Shown piece after piece: positions 23,730-35,475 of a stretch of DNA of 64,000 nt. Under the pieces are notes generated by a model, which saw nothing but the letters and a program-made list of their open reading frames with translations, did no database searches and was not told the DNA's origin. The position numbers and the translations under genes were made by a program. Source of the DNA: Epiperipatus broadwayi (Eukaryota > Onychophora > Udeonychophora > Euonychophora > Peripatidae); contig JAQFVV010012509.1 in NCBI GenBank assembly GCA_028023455.1, positions 64,001 to 128,000 on the forward strand. The letters run 5' to 3'. Position 1 is the first letter of the stretch, and every line of letters starts with the position of its first letter.

Positions 23730-25120
23730 AAATAAAGTAAAAATTTATAGTCAAATGTAGTCTCATAATCTGCAAATCAAAAGCAAAATATCAATTTATA
23801 TTCAATGTCTCATTCTTATACCTTCCATTAATACTTAAATGTGTTCTACTTGACTAAAAATAATTTTAAATCCAATTTATTTTTTTAATTATCTTAAATT
23901 CACAATTCTCCATTATATATTTATAATGATCGTAGTAAATATTTTATATGAAATTTATAAAATATTGATAGATTTGAAAATATTACTATTTTTCACATTC
24001 CTTAACCTTCCACATTGATTTATATGATAGAAAATAGTGATAATGTTATTATTAAAAGATTTTAACATTATTATATTTAAAATCCATTGCATATTTCATA
24101 TCTAAATATAAACTGATAAGTACTTAAAAATATTCTGAATAACATCTTTATAAAATTTACAAAGTATATCAAAATAAAATTAGATGAAAGTACAGTCACC
24201 AGTATATAAAAAAGGCAAAATAGATGCACTTTCTCATGGAAGCTATAGGATATGTAACATTTAATAACTATATCAACTTTGGATGATCACAAGATACTCA
24301 GAAAGTAAGATTAAATATCATTACATAATGAAAACTTCTTTTTTTCTTCATCTGCTTCTTTTTAAATACCTATAAAGACTCCATAAGTTCCTAACTTTTT
24401 GTTTATCATACATTTAATTGCATGTCACATTTATTATTTTCCAATATATAACATTTCATTCTAAATTTATTTGTTATTTCTACAAGTATTGACATATAAC
24501 AAAAAATACTCATTAAATAATTTAATAAAAGATTCTAGAAATTAATTGCAAAAAATAAATAAATTTATTATATAATTATTCTTTTACTTCTTAAGTAATC
24601 TCCCTTTTCCCTTTGAACACCAATATGCCTTGTATTTTAAAATGGTACAATACCTTCTGATAGAGAGGACAAATCAAAATCACTGATTTTAGTTGATTTT
24701 ATCATTAACTACAAAACAAAAATATATATATATTTCTTTTTTCTCTTTTATATCCAATATATCATACGGTCATATATTGACTTATAAGCAGGTCTGGGTC
24801 TCATTTTATGCGGATTTTTTTAATGCGTTTTTGAAGTTATGCGATTCATGTTTCTTCTTAATATCTTTTTGTGCGTTTTTCTTTTATGCGATAAAGAAGT
24901 TCATATTTCAATTAAAATCAGGATTTCCCCATTATTTATATACATGCATTAAATTTTACATACTTTAAATACCTGTTTGGAAAAGGTTTGGCAATAAATT
25001 TAGATACCGTAAAAGATAATGAAACAACAGAAGTGGAACTTGTTGTTTTTACAGCAAAAATGATTCGAGAAAGTCTTCAACATTCTAATCAATTGGAGAA
25101 TCATTTTCTTGTTTATGACA
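23730..25120. other. AT-rich intron; one unassigned ORF
   Basis: No gene recognised. A 72-codon open stretch at 24,988-25,206 carries HFLVYDTTYELNSKRAF; the first part loosely recalls the DxTY region of MULE/SWIM-type transposases but is too short to call. Its end runs into Gypsy-like sequence. Confidence 0.4.
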
Positions 25121-25129
25121 CAACTTATG

Positions 25130-27250
25130 AACTAAATTCCAAGAGAGCATTTAGGACATTGGGAAATGTTTTTATAAGAATGCAAAGACAAAGGTATCTG
25201 CATTAATTTACAAAAAAGTTGTATAACCATGGCAGAAGTCAGTTTTTTTTTTTTTTAAGTGTCATAGCATCGGCCGGGACGCGAACCCGCAACCCGGGCA
25301 GCTGCCCGCAAGCGCAAGGCAGTCGCACTGACCTCTCGACCACCAATGCAAGACAGAAGTCAGTTTTTAGGACATTTAAATAGAAAAGCAGAAATTAAGC
25401 TTCATCCACAATAAAATACAAGCCATCAGAGACTTGGTCCCTAAGTCAGTGAGACAAGTTAGTCTTTCTGAGGACTATATAATTTTTATAATAAATTCTA
25501 CAGGAACTTTGAAGCAAATAAGGAGCATTTTGCTGCAACTATTACGGAAAAACATTCCATGGGAAATGAACAAACATAAGATAGTATTTGAAGGCATCAA
25601 AGATAAATTTTGAGCCAGATAATGTTGATATATCAATTTAAAAAAATCTTTTATAGTACAGGTTGACAGCAGTGGATATGGGCTTGGTGCAGCGTTGATG
25701 CAAACACAGGAAGATGGTAATCAAGGGATAAATATACTTCATTAGCAGACCCTTAAGAGCACTGGAAGTCAATTGTTCTGTAACAGAAAAGGAAGCATTG
25801 GCTGTGGTATGGGCATTCCAGAGATTTCGACATTTTCTGATAGGATCGGAGATGGTAGTCAGAACTGATCACAAAAATTCTGGAATTCCTTAACCACAGT
25901 TATCTATCAAATGTAGGCTAATTCATTGGTACCTTTTTCTTCAAGAATTCAACTATTCTATGAATATTGTAACGGGACAGAGAATATAGTGTCAGGTGCT
26001 TTGAGCTAAAATCGAGGTCCGGAGTCCAAAGAACATTTGCAGACAGAAGGCATAAGTCTGTAGAAGATGAACTTAACCACATAGGCAATAAGCATAAACT
26101 AGATCCCAGATGATTATAGATAGTTTAGAAAAAGAAGAAAGTAAAGAGGGGACAAAGGAAAGTTGCTCTGAAAAAGATGGAAGCAGGAACCATTTGACAA
26201 AGGGGGTGTACCTGACTGACATAATAGAGGGAATGTGGAGGATGGTAGAGCCCAAGATTCTGCAAGATAGGTTAACTATGTATACTCACTGTTTATATGC
26301 CCATTATGGGGTTGACAAAATAGAAAGGCTATTGAAAACCTGATTTTACTGGCTGAACATGAGATACCAAGTAACCAAAATGTTGAAATGGTGTGAAGTG
26401 TGCCAAAAAACAAAGCCTGCCAACAAATCATACACAGGTACATTAAACCCCATAATTCCAAAAAAAAGACCTGGTAGCTATTGATTTTTATAAGCTTCTA
26501 TCTAGATTCTGGAAGATGAAACACATATTAGTGGTCTATGTTGTTTTTTTCAAAATGGGTGTCTGTATACTCCATGATACAGGCCAATGCAAAAAACTCC
26601 ACATGGATATCAGAAACACAACCATTTCCCCTAAAGTAGGTAAACCAAAAACAGTCTTATCTGACCATGGGATTCCTTTCATAGTCAATGAATGGAGGGG
26701 AATGAGTAGTGAAAATGGGAGTATAACACACATTGTCATCAACTCCAAACCCCCAGTCAAACCCACATGAACATGTGATGAGGAATTGGGATGGCTTTTT
26801 AATGTATATGTCTTCAAACCATAAAGAATGGATGAAAGTTACCATGGGTGGTGAATTACATCAACTGGGTGGAGAATGGGTCCATAGGGTTTGCACCTAT
26901 TCGGTGCCAGTTCTATCAACCCATGCCAAAGCTCTACAAGGCTGTTACCAATCATTCCCGGGTATATCGATAGAGAGATGGATCAGAGGAAGGCAGCAAT
27001 AAGATGAGGCATACAACTGATGTAAGAGTAGACAGAGAAGGTACAATTGACAGCTTCAAAAAGGTAGACCAGTTATTGGTCAGAGTAAATCCCATTTGCC
27101 AAACTGAGAAGGGTATATGTAAAAAGTTTCAGAATTTATGAGGGATGGTATCAGATAGTTAGGGAGAATGGTCCAAATGCATTTACTCTCACAAATGAAA
27201 GAGTGGAGAAGGAAACTTTCAATGCAAGGGTCTTAAGGCTGTGTAAAACA
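25130..27250 (+). pseudogene. Decayed Ty3/Gypsy pol
   Basis: Broken plus-strand frames give the order expected of a Ty3/Gypsy LTR-retrotransposon. First is the end of RT (an FLGHL block at about 25,364, then IQAIRDLVPKSVRQV at about 25,420). RNase H follows (VDSSGYGLGAALMQ at about 25,660; TEKEALAVVWAFQRFRHFL at about 25,785; RTDH near 25,861). The integrase zinc finger is next (HCLYAHYGVDKIERLLK near 26,290, then CEVCQKTK near 26,393), and then the integrase core (AIDFY near 26,477, VGKPKTVLSDHG near 26,635). Stops and shifts are frequent. The upstream RT palm, protease and gag were not found, nor were the LTRs. The nucleotide composition is less AT-biased than the surrounding intron. Confidence 0.8.
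25248..25353 (-). mobile_element. tRNA-derived SINE inside the Gypsy pol
   Basis: Bounded by an exact 15-bp duplication CAGAAGTCAGTTTTT (25,233-25,247 and 25,354-25,368). On the minus strand it reads GGTGGTCGAGAGGTCAGTGC (box A-like) and GGTTCGCGTCCCGGCC (box B-like), then an A-rich tail, seen as poly(T) at 25,243-25,256 on plus. GC-rich and CpG-preserved, so young. It interrupts the Gypsy frame just before the FLGHL block, so it arrived later. Confidence 0.85.
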
Positions 27251-29034
27251 AGTTATCCTGACAGATAGCCTTAGAGGATAAATAGGTCGGATTTAAACCA
27301 TGAAAACCTCAGATGTATAAAATGCCATGCAATGACAATACCATATTTTACTCTCATTATTGAACATGGAGGTGTTATACTGGATTGTATTAGTACAACT
27401 CGCACTGGCACTTTAGAAATTAAATTACTAAATTCTTAAATAGAATATTTTTTCTTTTTAAAATATCTAATTGATTATTTTAGATAACGTGTTGTATACA
27501 TTTTTCTTTGAGAGAGAATATAAAATGAATGAAAAGAGAATGTAAAACTATTTTGGTTAAGATAAGAAAACAAATTCTTATTAGGAAGCAATTAGCGGTA
27601 CATAACAAAAGAGAAAAGACATACAACAACATTCCTTTGATAATTAAAGACGGCCAACCAAAGAAAAAAGAAAAGAATGATTTTGAAGACAAATTTACAT
27701 CAAATTCTGTATGTTAGCAGGTGTTAACAAGAGATGCGCAGAGGCTAAAGAAAGAGAGAAGATTATAAAAGGAAAAACATACTTTGCATCATTACTGCAT
27801 TACTAAAGTGAAGCAGTGCAAGATAAAAATAGTTGTTGGAGAATCCATGGGAATTATACAAAATTACTCTCACTAGTATGTTAAATCATATTAAGTTGTG
27901 CAAGTAAAAAAAATTCATTTGCCAAGGTGCTCTCTACTTGACATAGTGAAAAACTCTGAATGAAGTCATTTCCTACCTGAACCAGGAATGCTAGACTACC
28001 TACAAGCTACAAGAATACTGAACAGTGGATGTCCACAAGATAAATCCATACATGGTGAACTATACAGTATGATACATATACATTTAAACTTACTGATAAG
28101 AAACTTTCTTCTACAAATTAGAAGTGATCACTCTCTCTCAAAGTCTAAGTGTGACAAAATTTTGTACTGAGTTGCATTAATTAAAATCAAAATCTTATCA
28201 GTAGTTTTTAACCACAATTTATTTTCTCATTTTTTATTCTCTTAATATTATAAATACTCCACTGTGAATTAATAAGTTTGTATATAACTTACGTTGATAT
28301 TTAATTGTTAATTATTAATAGTCTAAGGTCATTTAAACTCAATCATTACAATCTGAGTAAATAAACTGCCGATGGTCTACTTGAAAATACAAACCTCTGG
28401 TCATTCTAAGGAACCTATGATAATAATTGACAGAATAGGATGTAGACCAGTAGACTCACATATAGAGGTCTGGTATCTTTCAAACAAATTAAAACAGGTT
28501 CCCCTTTCTATTATCCAAGTTAGTTATGTTAAGTGAGATTGTGTGATCAGGAAAAATAATTGCATTAATAAAATTACCTGAAACGTCATAATAAGAGAAT
28601 TAACAAATCGAATGTAATTTGGTCAATGAATATGAGGCAACTAAACCATATAAACCCCTAAAGATACCATAGATAGCACAATATATATTGTAAATCTTAT
28701 ATTAATTAAATACTGTTATTAATTTTTAAAATGTTATTTAAAATGTAATATTTGTTTTATTCTTAATTTAATATTCCTTCTGTATGTGTATGTTACTAAT
28801 GATTAATCTTTTAAAGTGCATTTTCATAAAGTGAACTAAGCTCTTTAGTTTGATTATAAGAAATGGAAAATATGTGTCATAATTAAAGTGTTGCGTATAG
28901 AAAGCAGATTCTACCTCAATTTATTTCCTGAAGAGGCATACATATAATTAAAATACTTTAAAATCCAACTATTGTTTGATGCCTCATATGAGGCATGATT
29001 ATCAGTCAAAAAGCTTTTGCATCCCATTAGCTTT
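27251..29034. other. AT-rich intron, possible LTR ahead of a PBS relic
   Basis: No protein recognised. If the tRNA-primer match at 29,035 is genuine, the sequence immediately upstream should include a decayed LTR. I see a GATGCCTCATATGAGGCATG palindrome at about 28,978-28,997 but could not define LTR ends. Confidence 0.35.
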
Positions 29035-29052
29035 TGGCACCCAACATGGGGC
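29035..29052 (+). promoter_or_regulatory. Relic tRNA-Lys primer-binding site
   Basis: The 18 bases TGGCACCCAACATGGGGC match the common retroelement primer site complementary to the 3' end of tRNA-Lys (TGGCGCCCAACGTGGGGC) at 16 of 18 positions. Both differences are G to A at CpG, the change expected from decay of methylated CpG. This marks the start of the internal region of an old LTR element on the plus strand. The canonical sequence is recalled from general knowledge. Confidence 0.45.
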
Positions 29053-32000
29053 TGGAAAGTTCTCTACACTTGAGAGAAAAACAAATCAGAGATATTTGTA
29101 TTCTCAACTTAAAATTAAAAGCTAAGTAGAATTTATAATTGATCACAGTACTCATCATACATTCAGACTGAAAAAATTGAGTCTAAAGCAGCATTAAATT
29201 TAAAAAAAGACAATAAATCCTAAAGCATAATTCCAACTATTTTTATAAATTTAAATATTGTGATGATTTGAATCTAACAACATATATAAAAAGATCATGA
29301 TAGAAACAGGATGTTGATAACTTAACACTAAAATAAATCAGGCTGGTCTAATAGGAGATGGATAATTAAGGTAAAAAAAGCAAAAATGGAGAATTTAAAG
29401 GCTATGTTGGAGAATAAAGCCACACTAAATATTACAAACATTTATTAAAGCAATTGAAGGGAACAATCAATGATAAGAATAAAACATTGCACTAGTTTTA
29501 AAAAGTTACTGAAAAAGATTTAAAAAAATCCTGACTAAAAAATTATTAAAACAGTGAAGATTTAAATAGTGGTAGAAAACAAAATCTAAAATCAGAAATA
29601 TTATAGAATTGAAAACTCAATTAACATAAAAGACTCTAAAAATAATGGGGACACTATAGAAGATAAATCTAATATAAAAATTAAAGAAGAATGTCAACTC
29701 AATTTAATGATTAAAGGTAGCTTCTTTCAGAGAATAGAGAATTTAAGATAAATAAAAAGACTGGTGATAGATAAATATTTGATGTTGGATAAATAGATAG
29801 AATGGATATATAACTTGATATACTTGATGGACAAGCTGATGCAAGAAGTAATATCAAAAATTCATTTATGAATTAAGTTGGAATTTATAAAAAGTTATTA
29901 AATATGGAATATATATATATAGGGATGAAAAATGAAGGAATAAGAGAATATAAGCTGAATGCTACAACGTTATGAATTATTATGCTAAAAGCATAATGAA
30001 TGGTCCAAAATATATATACTTTGCAGTTTGGTCACTTTTCATAAAAAAAGACTAGAATCAACTAAAAAGACAGCAAAAGATTTAAATCATAAATAAATTT
30101 GAAAAGAATGTTTTTTCAATTAGACAATGAACATAAAAATAGAATGAGTTTAAACATGCCTTTCATGGAAATAAAATATTTACCAGTGATTATGAAAACC
30201 CATGACAACCTATTATAAAATTTACTCAAATAAGAAATGATTAAAACTAAAATTTGATTTAGACAAGAATATTACGTTTCATAAATGCACAAATAAAAAT
30301 ATTTATAAATAGCATTACTAAAGTTGTGGAATGTGCATGGATTTTTTATTATTGTTTTCCCCCTGAAGATTCATTGTTTGATGTTAAAGTAATATTTGTT
30401 GGGTATATTTTTTATATAATTGGCTATTATTGGAAATAATGGATACTGAAAATCTAAATTATCGCCTATGTTTTTGACAATTCATGCAAACGATTGCCAG
30501 CTGTCTGAGTATCTCATCTTTTTTATATTCACTGAAGCTACTAAACATTTATATGTAGATCACCTCAAAATTTATTTGTCAAGTAGTTAAATTTTTGGCC
30601 TTCTTTATATCTACCATATATTAGTCTCACTAGTTTATTAATTTCTGGTTATTTTCATTCTGATTATGCTTTGCCAAATTGTACTGTTCGAGAGTAATAT
30701 ACCAACAATATTATACCAGATTCTCACAGATGTCTCCAGGAGACAATACTTTCAGTGGGATTGTGATTACTTTTGACAATGATAAAACAGAAGCTTTAAT
30801 CAGTAAGTGCAATCACAAGAAATTTATTTATTTAATTCTAGAGGTAAGTCATTTCAGACATGGAAATCTGCTGATATGGATATGCTTTCATGATAAAAGT
30901 TAAATTGCAGGATCTATAGTCACAAGAGGAATTAAAAATAAAGGAAGTTGCCTATATAATTAAAAAAGGCTTGAGACATTATTGCAACCCGTTCATTGGT
31001 TATGAAATAAATAACTGCAAATATAAATAGAGTTATGAAATCTGACAAATGAAAATCAAGCATATCTGTCAGGTACGTAACTTAAAATAAATTAAGGTAT
31101 ATCTGTCACAAAAATACCAAAAATTTTTTGAAACAAATAGCAAAATATAAAAAATAGACAACAATATATAACATAGATGAAATGTACCTATGAGTATAAT
31201 CAAAACTATGAGCAAACAGATCAAATATACCTGCGAGGCATCAAATAAAAAGCCAAATAAAATCCATCAACACTAGTCTAATTCCATTACCCAATATAAT
31301 AAATGGCTGAATAAGGCAAATCATAATAAAAACAATCTTCAAAACGAAGAAAGAATATCAAAATACATATCCAAATTAAAATACAACAGTTGTTCATCAT
31401 TAAAAACAAACTAAAAATTAAAAACATCTCAGAATTTGAACAGCAAGCTTAATAACAAAATATTACAGAAATCTTAATTTAAAATCTGCTTTATCAGAAT
31501 TACCAAATGCAATTGCCAATAGTGTACCATGCAAACAACATGTAAGACAGAACTTGATGAAAGTAAAATACAAAGTAAGTGAACCAATATTTTAATTGGA
31601 TACACCAAAGTGACAAACATCAATATAATGTGATCTGATTCTAAATGTAGGAAAATAGGTTTGTATGTGATCCTTCCTTTTTTATTCCAAGAGAAGGAAA
31701 ATATGATAATCTGAACCAATAACCCACAAAATCACTTAAATAATAACAAATTTAAAATATTTTGCATTACAAAAATAACAGGTATACTTTATAGTATTAT
31801 ATAAAGTACAACTAAAAAATTGCAAATGTTTATAAATATTTATTTTTATAAATTAAATATAAACTGTTTTAACCATCTGTTTTATCAAAATGAAGGCCTT
31901 CACAAGAAAAAATTGAAAAAAAGCCCTGGAGTCAACTTGTATTTAGTCATCTAGTGAGATTTTTTTTTTTAAAAAAATCAAAAAATTCATGTGTGTTTTA

Positions 32001-33084
32001 CTGATATTTAAATTCTAAAAAATCTAAATATGTCAGAATAATCAAAAATATAGTGACTTCAAGAGCTTTAGACAATTGTGACAGTTTGTTGAATCATTCT
32101 TACTGTTATTGCATTTCATTTATTTGTGAATTTCTTTGAGAACATTTTTTTTTTAAATTAAAAACTTGACGTTTTGTGGGTTTATTAAGATTCTCAATGA
32201 TTTTTGCACAATAATTCTATAAAATCAAAATTATACATAATTACACATTTATTTTATATGTATGTTTTATTTTTAAAAGTAGAAGGTAAGAAGTTCTAGC
32301 ATAACATTAACAAAGCAAATTGCAGAGTTATGAGACATCTTTTCAAACTGATCACTAATACATCATAACTGACATTCTGTTAAGTTATATTGTGATGTTG
32401 TAAAAATTATTAAAAAAATGTTAATATTTTAAAGCATAATTTGAAACATATATCAGATATTGATATTTATTCATTCACATTTTAAACACAATTGTTAATT
32501 AAAAAAGATTTCTTTGATTTGTTTACAAATGTAAATTTCTATCAAATTAAATCTAATTTATTATATTCTGATATAGAATAATGGTTTAATATCAAAATTA
32601 AATGTTGAAAGCTTCACTCTAAGAAAAAACAATTAAATCTGTCACAATATATAAAAGTTAAAAATCTTTTAAATGACAATGATTAAAATTATAATATTTT
32701 TATTTTTACTTTTTTTTAAATTTAACTGTAAAAAACAGGAAATAAGTTTTTTTTTTAATTAAAAAACATTAAGAAAGTGTTTCTTTATTCTTTAAGTTTA
32801 AGTTTTGATTTAAAAATACACAAGTAAATTGTATTTATCAAAAATATCAACTTCAAAACTGATGTTGCTTTTCTTAATCAGAAAATCTTATAATAAAAAG
32901 TTAGTTAATTAGTTAATAAACTTTTTAAATTTAGATAATTCATTCTCTGTATGTTTTTGACATAGAAGTCTTTGAACAAAATTCATTATTGTCTTTGTAT
33001 TTATATACTGGATTATTTCCATCATCTAATATATGTATTGAAAGTCTTAAGAAAAATGTAACTTTATTTAAACATTCCAAATAC
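29053..33084. other. AT-rich intron, nothing recognised
   Basis: Very AT-rich with dense stops on both strands. Part may be the decayed internal region of the LTR element implied by the primer-site relic. Several AT-rich micro-repeats occur but no conserved protein motif. Confidence 0.45.
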
Positions 33085-33872
33085 ATTCAACTGTTAATAA
33101 TATTTATTTTATAAAGCACAGACAATTAGTTGAAATTAAATTGAAAGGCTGCAAACCTCTCGCACTTATTATAGTACTTATCTGACAGCCAATCAGATAT
33201 TATGATGGCTGCCTGAATAGCAATCAACCCATAAACACAAGATAGAGAATTTTACAAGAAAAGGGTGATCCACCCTCTTTTTTACTTGTCTTTCTATATA
33301 TCTAAGCAGTCTGAAGCATTTAGGTTTGAAAGTGGGAAGCTTTAAATATCTTCACATTTAACTCACCGAGTCTAAATTACGAACATACAGCACAAAATTC
33401 TACAATTTACTATGCAGTAGTTTTTAGATGTTATAAATTGCAGTAAAGTATGTAAGTATTATAATAAGAACGAGAGGTCTACAGTCTTTCAATTTAATTT
33501 CAACTAATTGTCTGTGCTTTATAAAATAAATATTATTTCCATACGTTACTGCAATTTATAACATTTAAAAACTACTGCATAGTAAATCGTAGGATTTCGC
33601 ACTGTATGTTTGTAATTTAGACTCAGTGAGTTAAAAGTGAAGATATTTAAAGCTTCACACTTTCAAACCTAAATGCTTCAGACTGGCTTAGATATATAGA
33701 AAGACAAGTAAAGAAGAGGGAGGGTCGCCTTTTTCTTGTAAAATTCTATGTCGTGTTTATGGTTTGATTGCTATTCAGACAGCCATCATAACATCCGATT
33801 GACAGTCAAATAAGTATTATAATAAGTGCAAGAGGTTTGCAGCCTTTCAATTTAATTCAACTGTTAGTAATA
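33085..33872. repeat. Compound inverted-repeat element (~0.79 kb)
   Basis: A ~440-bp unit (about 33,097-33,540) has near-identical inverted termini of ~85 bp (AATAATATTTATTTTATAAA...). It is followed by a ~310-bp inverted copy of most of itself (33,540-33,850). ATTCAACTGTTARTAATA occurs at both outer flanks (33,085-33,102 and 33,855-33,872, one mismatch), possibly a target duplication. No open frame. The head-to-head arrangement resembles the hammerhead dimers, but I find no hammerhead core in it. Confidence 0.6.
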
Positions 33873-33889
33873 GCACACATCTTAGTATC

Positions 33890-34045
33890 TGTACAATGTT
33901 TCAAGAAATATTGCTCTCCCTTCTTCTGCAGGTGTTGCTGGCATGACCAGAGTCAGTAATAGCATGAGAATTGAACCTGGACCCTTAGATGCTTGAATAT
34001 TAAAATTTAAGGGAATGCTGTAATCAACTGAGCCATCCTGCCAAA
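33890..34045 (-). mobile_element. tRNA-derived SINE
   Basis: On the minus strand: GGCAGGATGGCTCAGTTGATTACAG-type head (box A-like TGGCTCAGTTGATTA), then AGGGTCCAGGTTCAATTCTC (box B-like), followed by a non-tRNA body (GACTCTGGTCATGCCAGCAAC) running to about 33,890. The tRNA part has an expanded anticodon region, so it is not a functional tRNA. It abuts the 3' end of the Penelope-like remnant. Confidence 0.65.
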
Positions 34046-34079
34046 GGCAAAGGCAAGAAAATAAAAAATTCATATACTT

Positions 34080-35005
34080 ATCTATGAGGTCCTTGCCAAT
34101 TTTTCTATTTTTTCCTTAAGAGCAAAGTTGATTAGTGGTTTCTACATATTAGGTATAGTCACACTAGGTTGACTTATGGGGTTGTTTACTATAGCCGTGT
34201 AAGTAGCTTCTTTAATATTTCTTCTTTGCACCTTTTCCCCCTCTCCAATATATTCATATTTTCCTAGTTGAACATATGTTCACTGGTATATATATGGTCT
34301 GCTACCTTAGAGACATTTGTTTTCTCTTCTAACCATCAATTTATGTTCTTGCAAGTGCTTTTCAATCATAAGAGAGATCTCACCAATTCCACATTCATAT
34401 GGTATTTCATAGATGCAATTCTTTTCAACATTTCAAGTTTAGGCTTTGTAGATATTAAAATTTCTTAGTGTGTTATGGCTTCAAAAAGCTGTCCTGATGT
34501 TATACTGATTATAGATTTTCCTTCATTTGTCTGATATTTTTGGCAGTATGGGTTACTATAGTACTAATAACTGTTTTTTTCTTTTGATGGATCTTTTTGT
34601 TGTCTATTTAAGATTTTCTTAAACCAGCTGATGGATAATCATTTGTCATAAGAGTTTGTTCTATATAAATCTTTTTTTTGGAATTGCTGATTTCTGAATA
34701 AATGTTTTTTGCTATGTTCCATGGTGATAGTATAACTCCATGTTTTGTGATTCTAGTGTAATTGAATGTACAGATTAAGTATTTTCCTATATGTGTGGGT
34801 TTTCTATAAACTAGTTTTGATTTTGCCATGAGGGAGTTTTGTCACAAGAACATCTAAGAATGTCAATTCTTGATCTTGTTATGATTCTATTGTGAATTTA
34901 ATTGAAGGGGATGTGTTATTGATATCTTTCCAGAAAGTGTGTAGTAGTGCTTCACTATGTGACCATACAACAAATGTATCATCTATTTAGAAAACCCAAA
35001 TTTTA
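34080..35005 (-). pseudogene. Penelope-like RT thumb and GIY-YIG endonuclease
   Basis: Minus strand, from 35,005 downward. IDDTFVVW (the YVDDTF-type catalytic motif of Penelope RTs) lies right at the break, then LTFLDVLVTKL and VYRKPTHIGKYL (conserved PLE thumb). An eroded GIY-YIG block follows near 34,350-34,420 (CIYEIPYECG...EHLQEHK-like), and the C-terminal KEATYTAI...NPISQPSVTIPNM near 34,150-34,215. Several stops. The element is truncated exactly at the catalytic motif and replaced upstream by a hammerhead-bearing repeat in opposite orientation. Different in sequence from the PLE at 3.9-7.7 kb. Confidence 0.8.
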
Positions 35006-35475
35006 GGTGAGTTTTGCCTGTTTTAAAAACAGTTATGAGCAAGCATAAGAAATAGTGATTATGTGGTGCTTAGTAGCATCAATCCTGACAAATAGGATAG
35101 TGGTGGCTATGGTTATTAAAGAACCAAAGACACCAAAATGTATGAGTACTGAACTGAATTCAGACCTATATGACTATATAAACTAATGAGCTTAGATTGA
35201 AAATATTATTGTGTTTTCAATTTTATTCTCATAAATTTTTTAGTTAAGTAGATATAAAAGGTGGCTGCTGGAGGGTTGCATTAGATCCTAAGATCTAGGT
35301 GCAGTGTTCTCAGATTCAAGACTCCTCACTGATGAAGACTACAAACCAGACATTAGTCTGAGGATATTGGATGAATAGGCACTAGATTTATGCACAAGCC
35401 TTCTGGCATCTGTTGATTACTTTGGCTTGCACTAAGTGGCACTACTGTATGGAGAGTTTTGCTTGTTATAATAAG
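35006..35475 (+). mobile_element. Hammerhead-bearing repeat unit (copy 3)
   Basis: One full unit in plus orientation. It starts at GAGTTTTGCCTGTTTTAA (35,009) and re-enters the same motif at 35,454, a 445-bp period, so the locus is slightly more than one tandem monomer. Interior blocks (AAGAACCAAAGACACCAAAATG, GGTTGCATTAGATCCTAAG) match the 61-kb copies. Non-coding. It directly abuts a truncated Penelope RT on its left. Confidence 0.75.
35313..35372 (+). ncRNA. Decayed hammerhead ribozyme motif
   Basis: CTGATGA (35,329-35,335) and GTC (35,356-35,358) are present and CCTCA pairs perfectly with TGAGG across the core. GAAA has mutated to GACA (35,349-35,352) and stem II has lost a pair. The pairing CCTCA/TGAGG is clearest in this copy. 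Confidence 0.65.

Noticed and set aside
25248-25353. Functional tRNA gene
   Set aside because: Box A- and box B-like blocks are present but no cloverleaf with a proper anticodon arm is seen. The A-rich tail and target duplication show a SINE. The same reasoning applies at 33.9, 55.1 and 63.2 kb.
26536-26845. Minus-strand 93- and 62-codon frames near the Gypsy integrase
   Set aside because: They are reverse-strand shadows of the integrase core region, which is readable on the plus strand.
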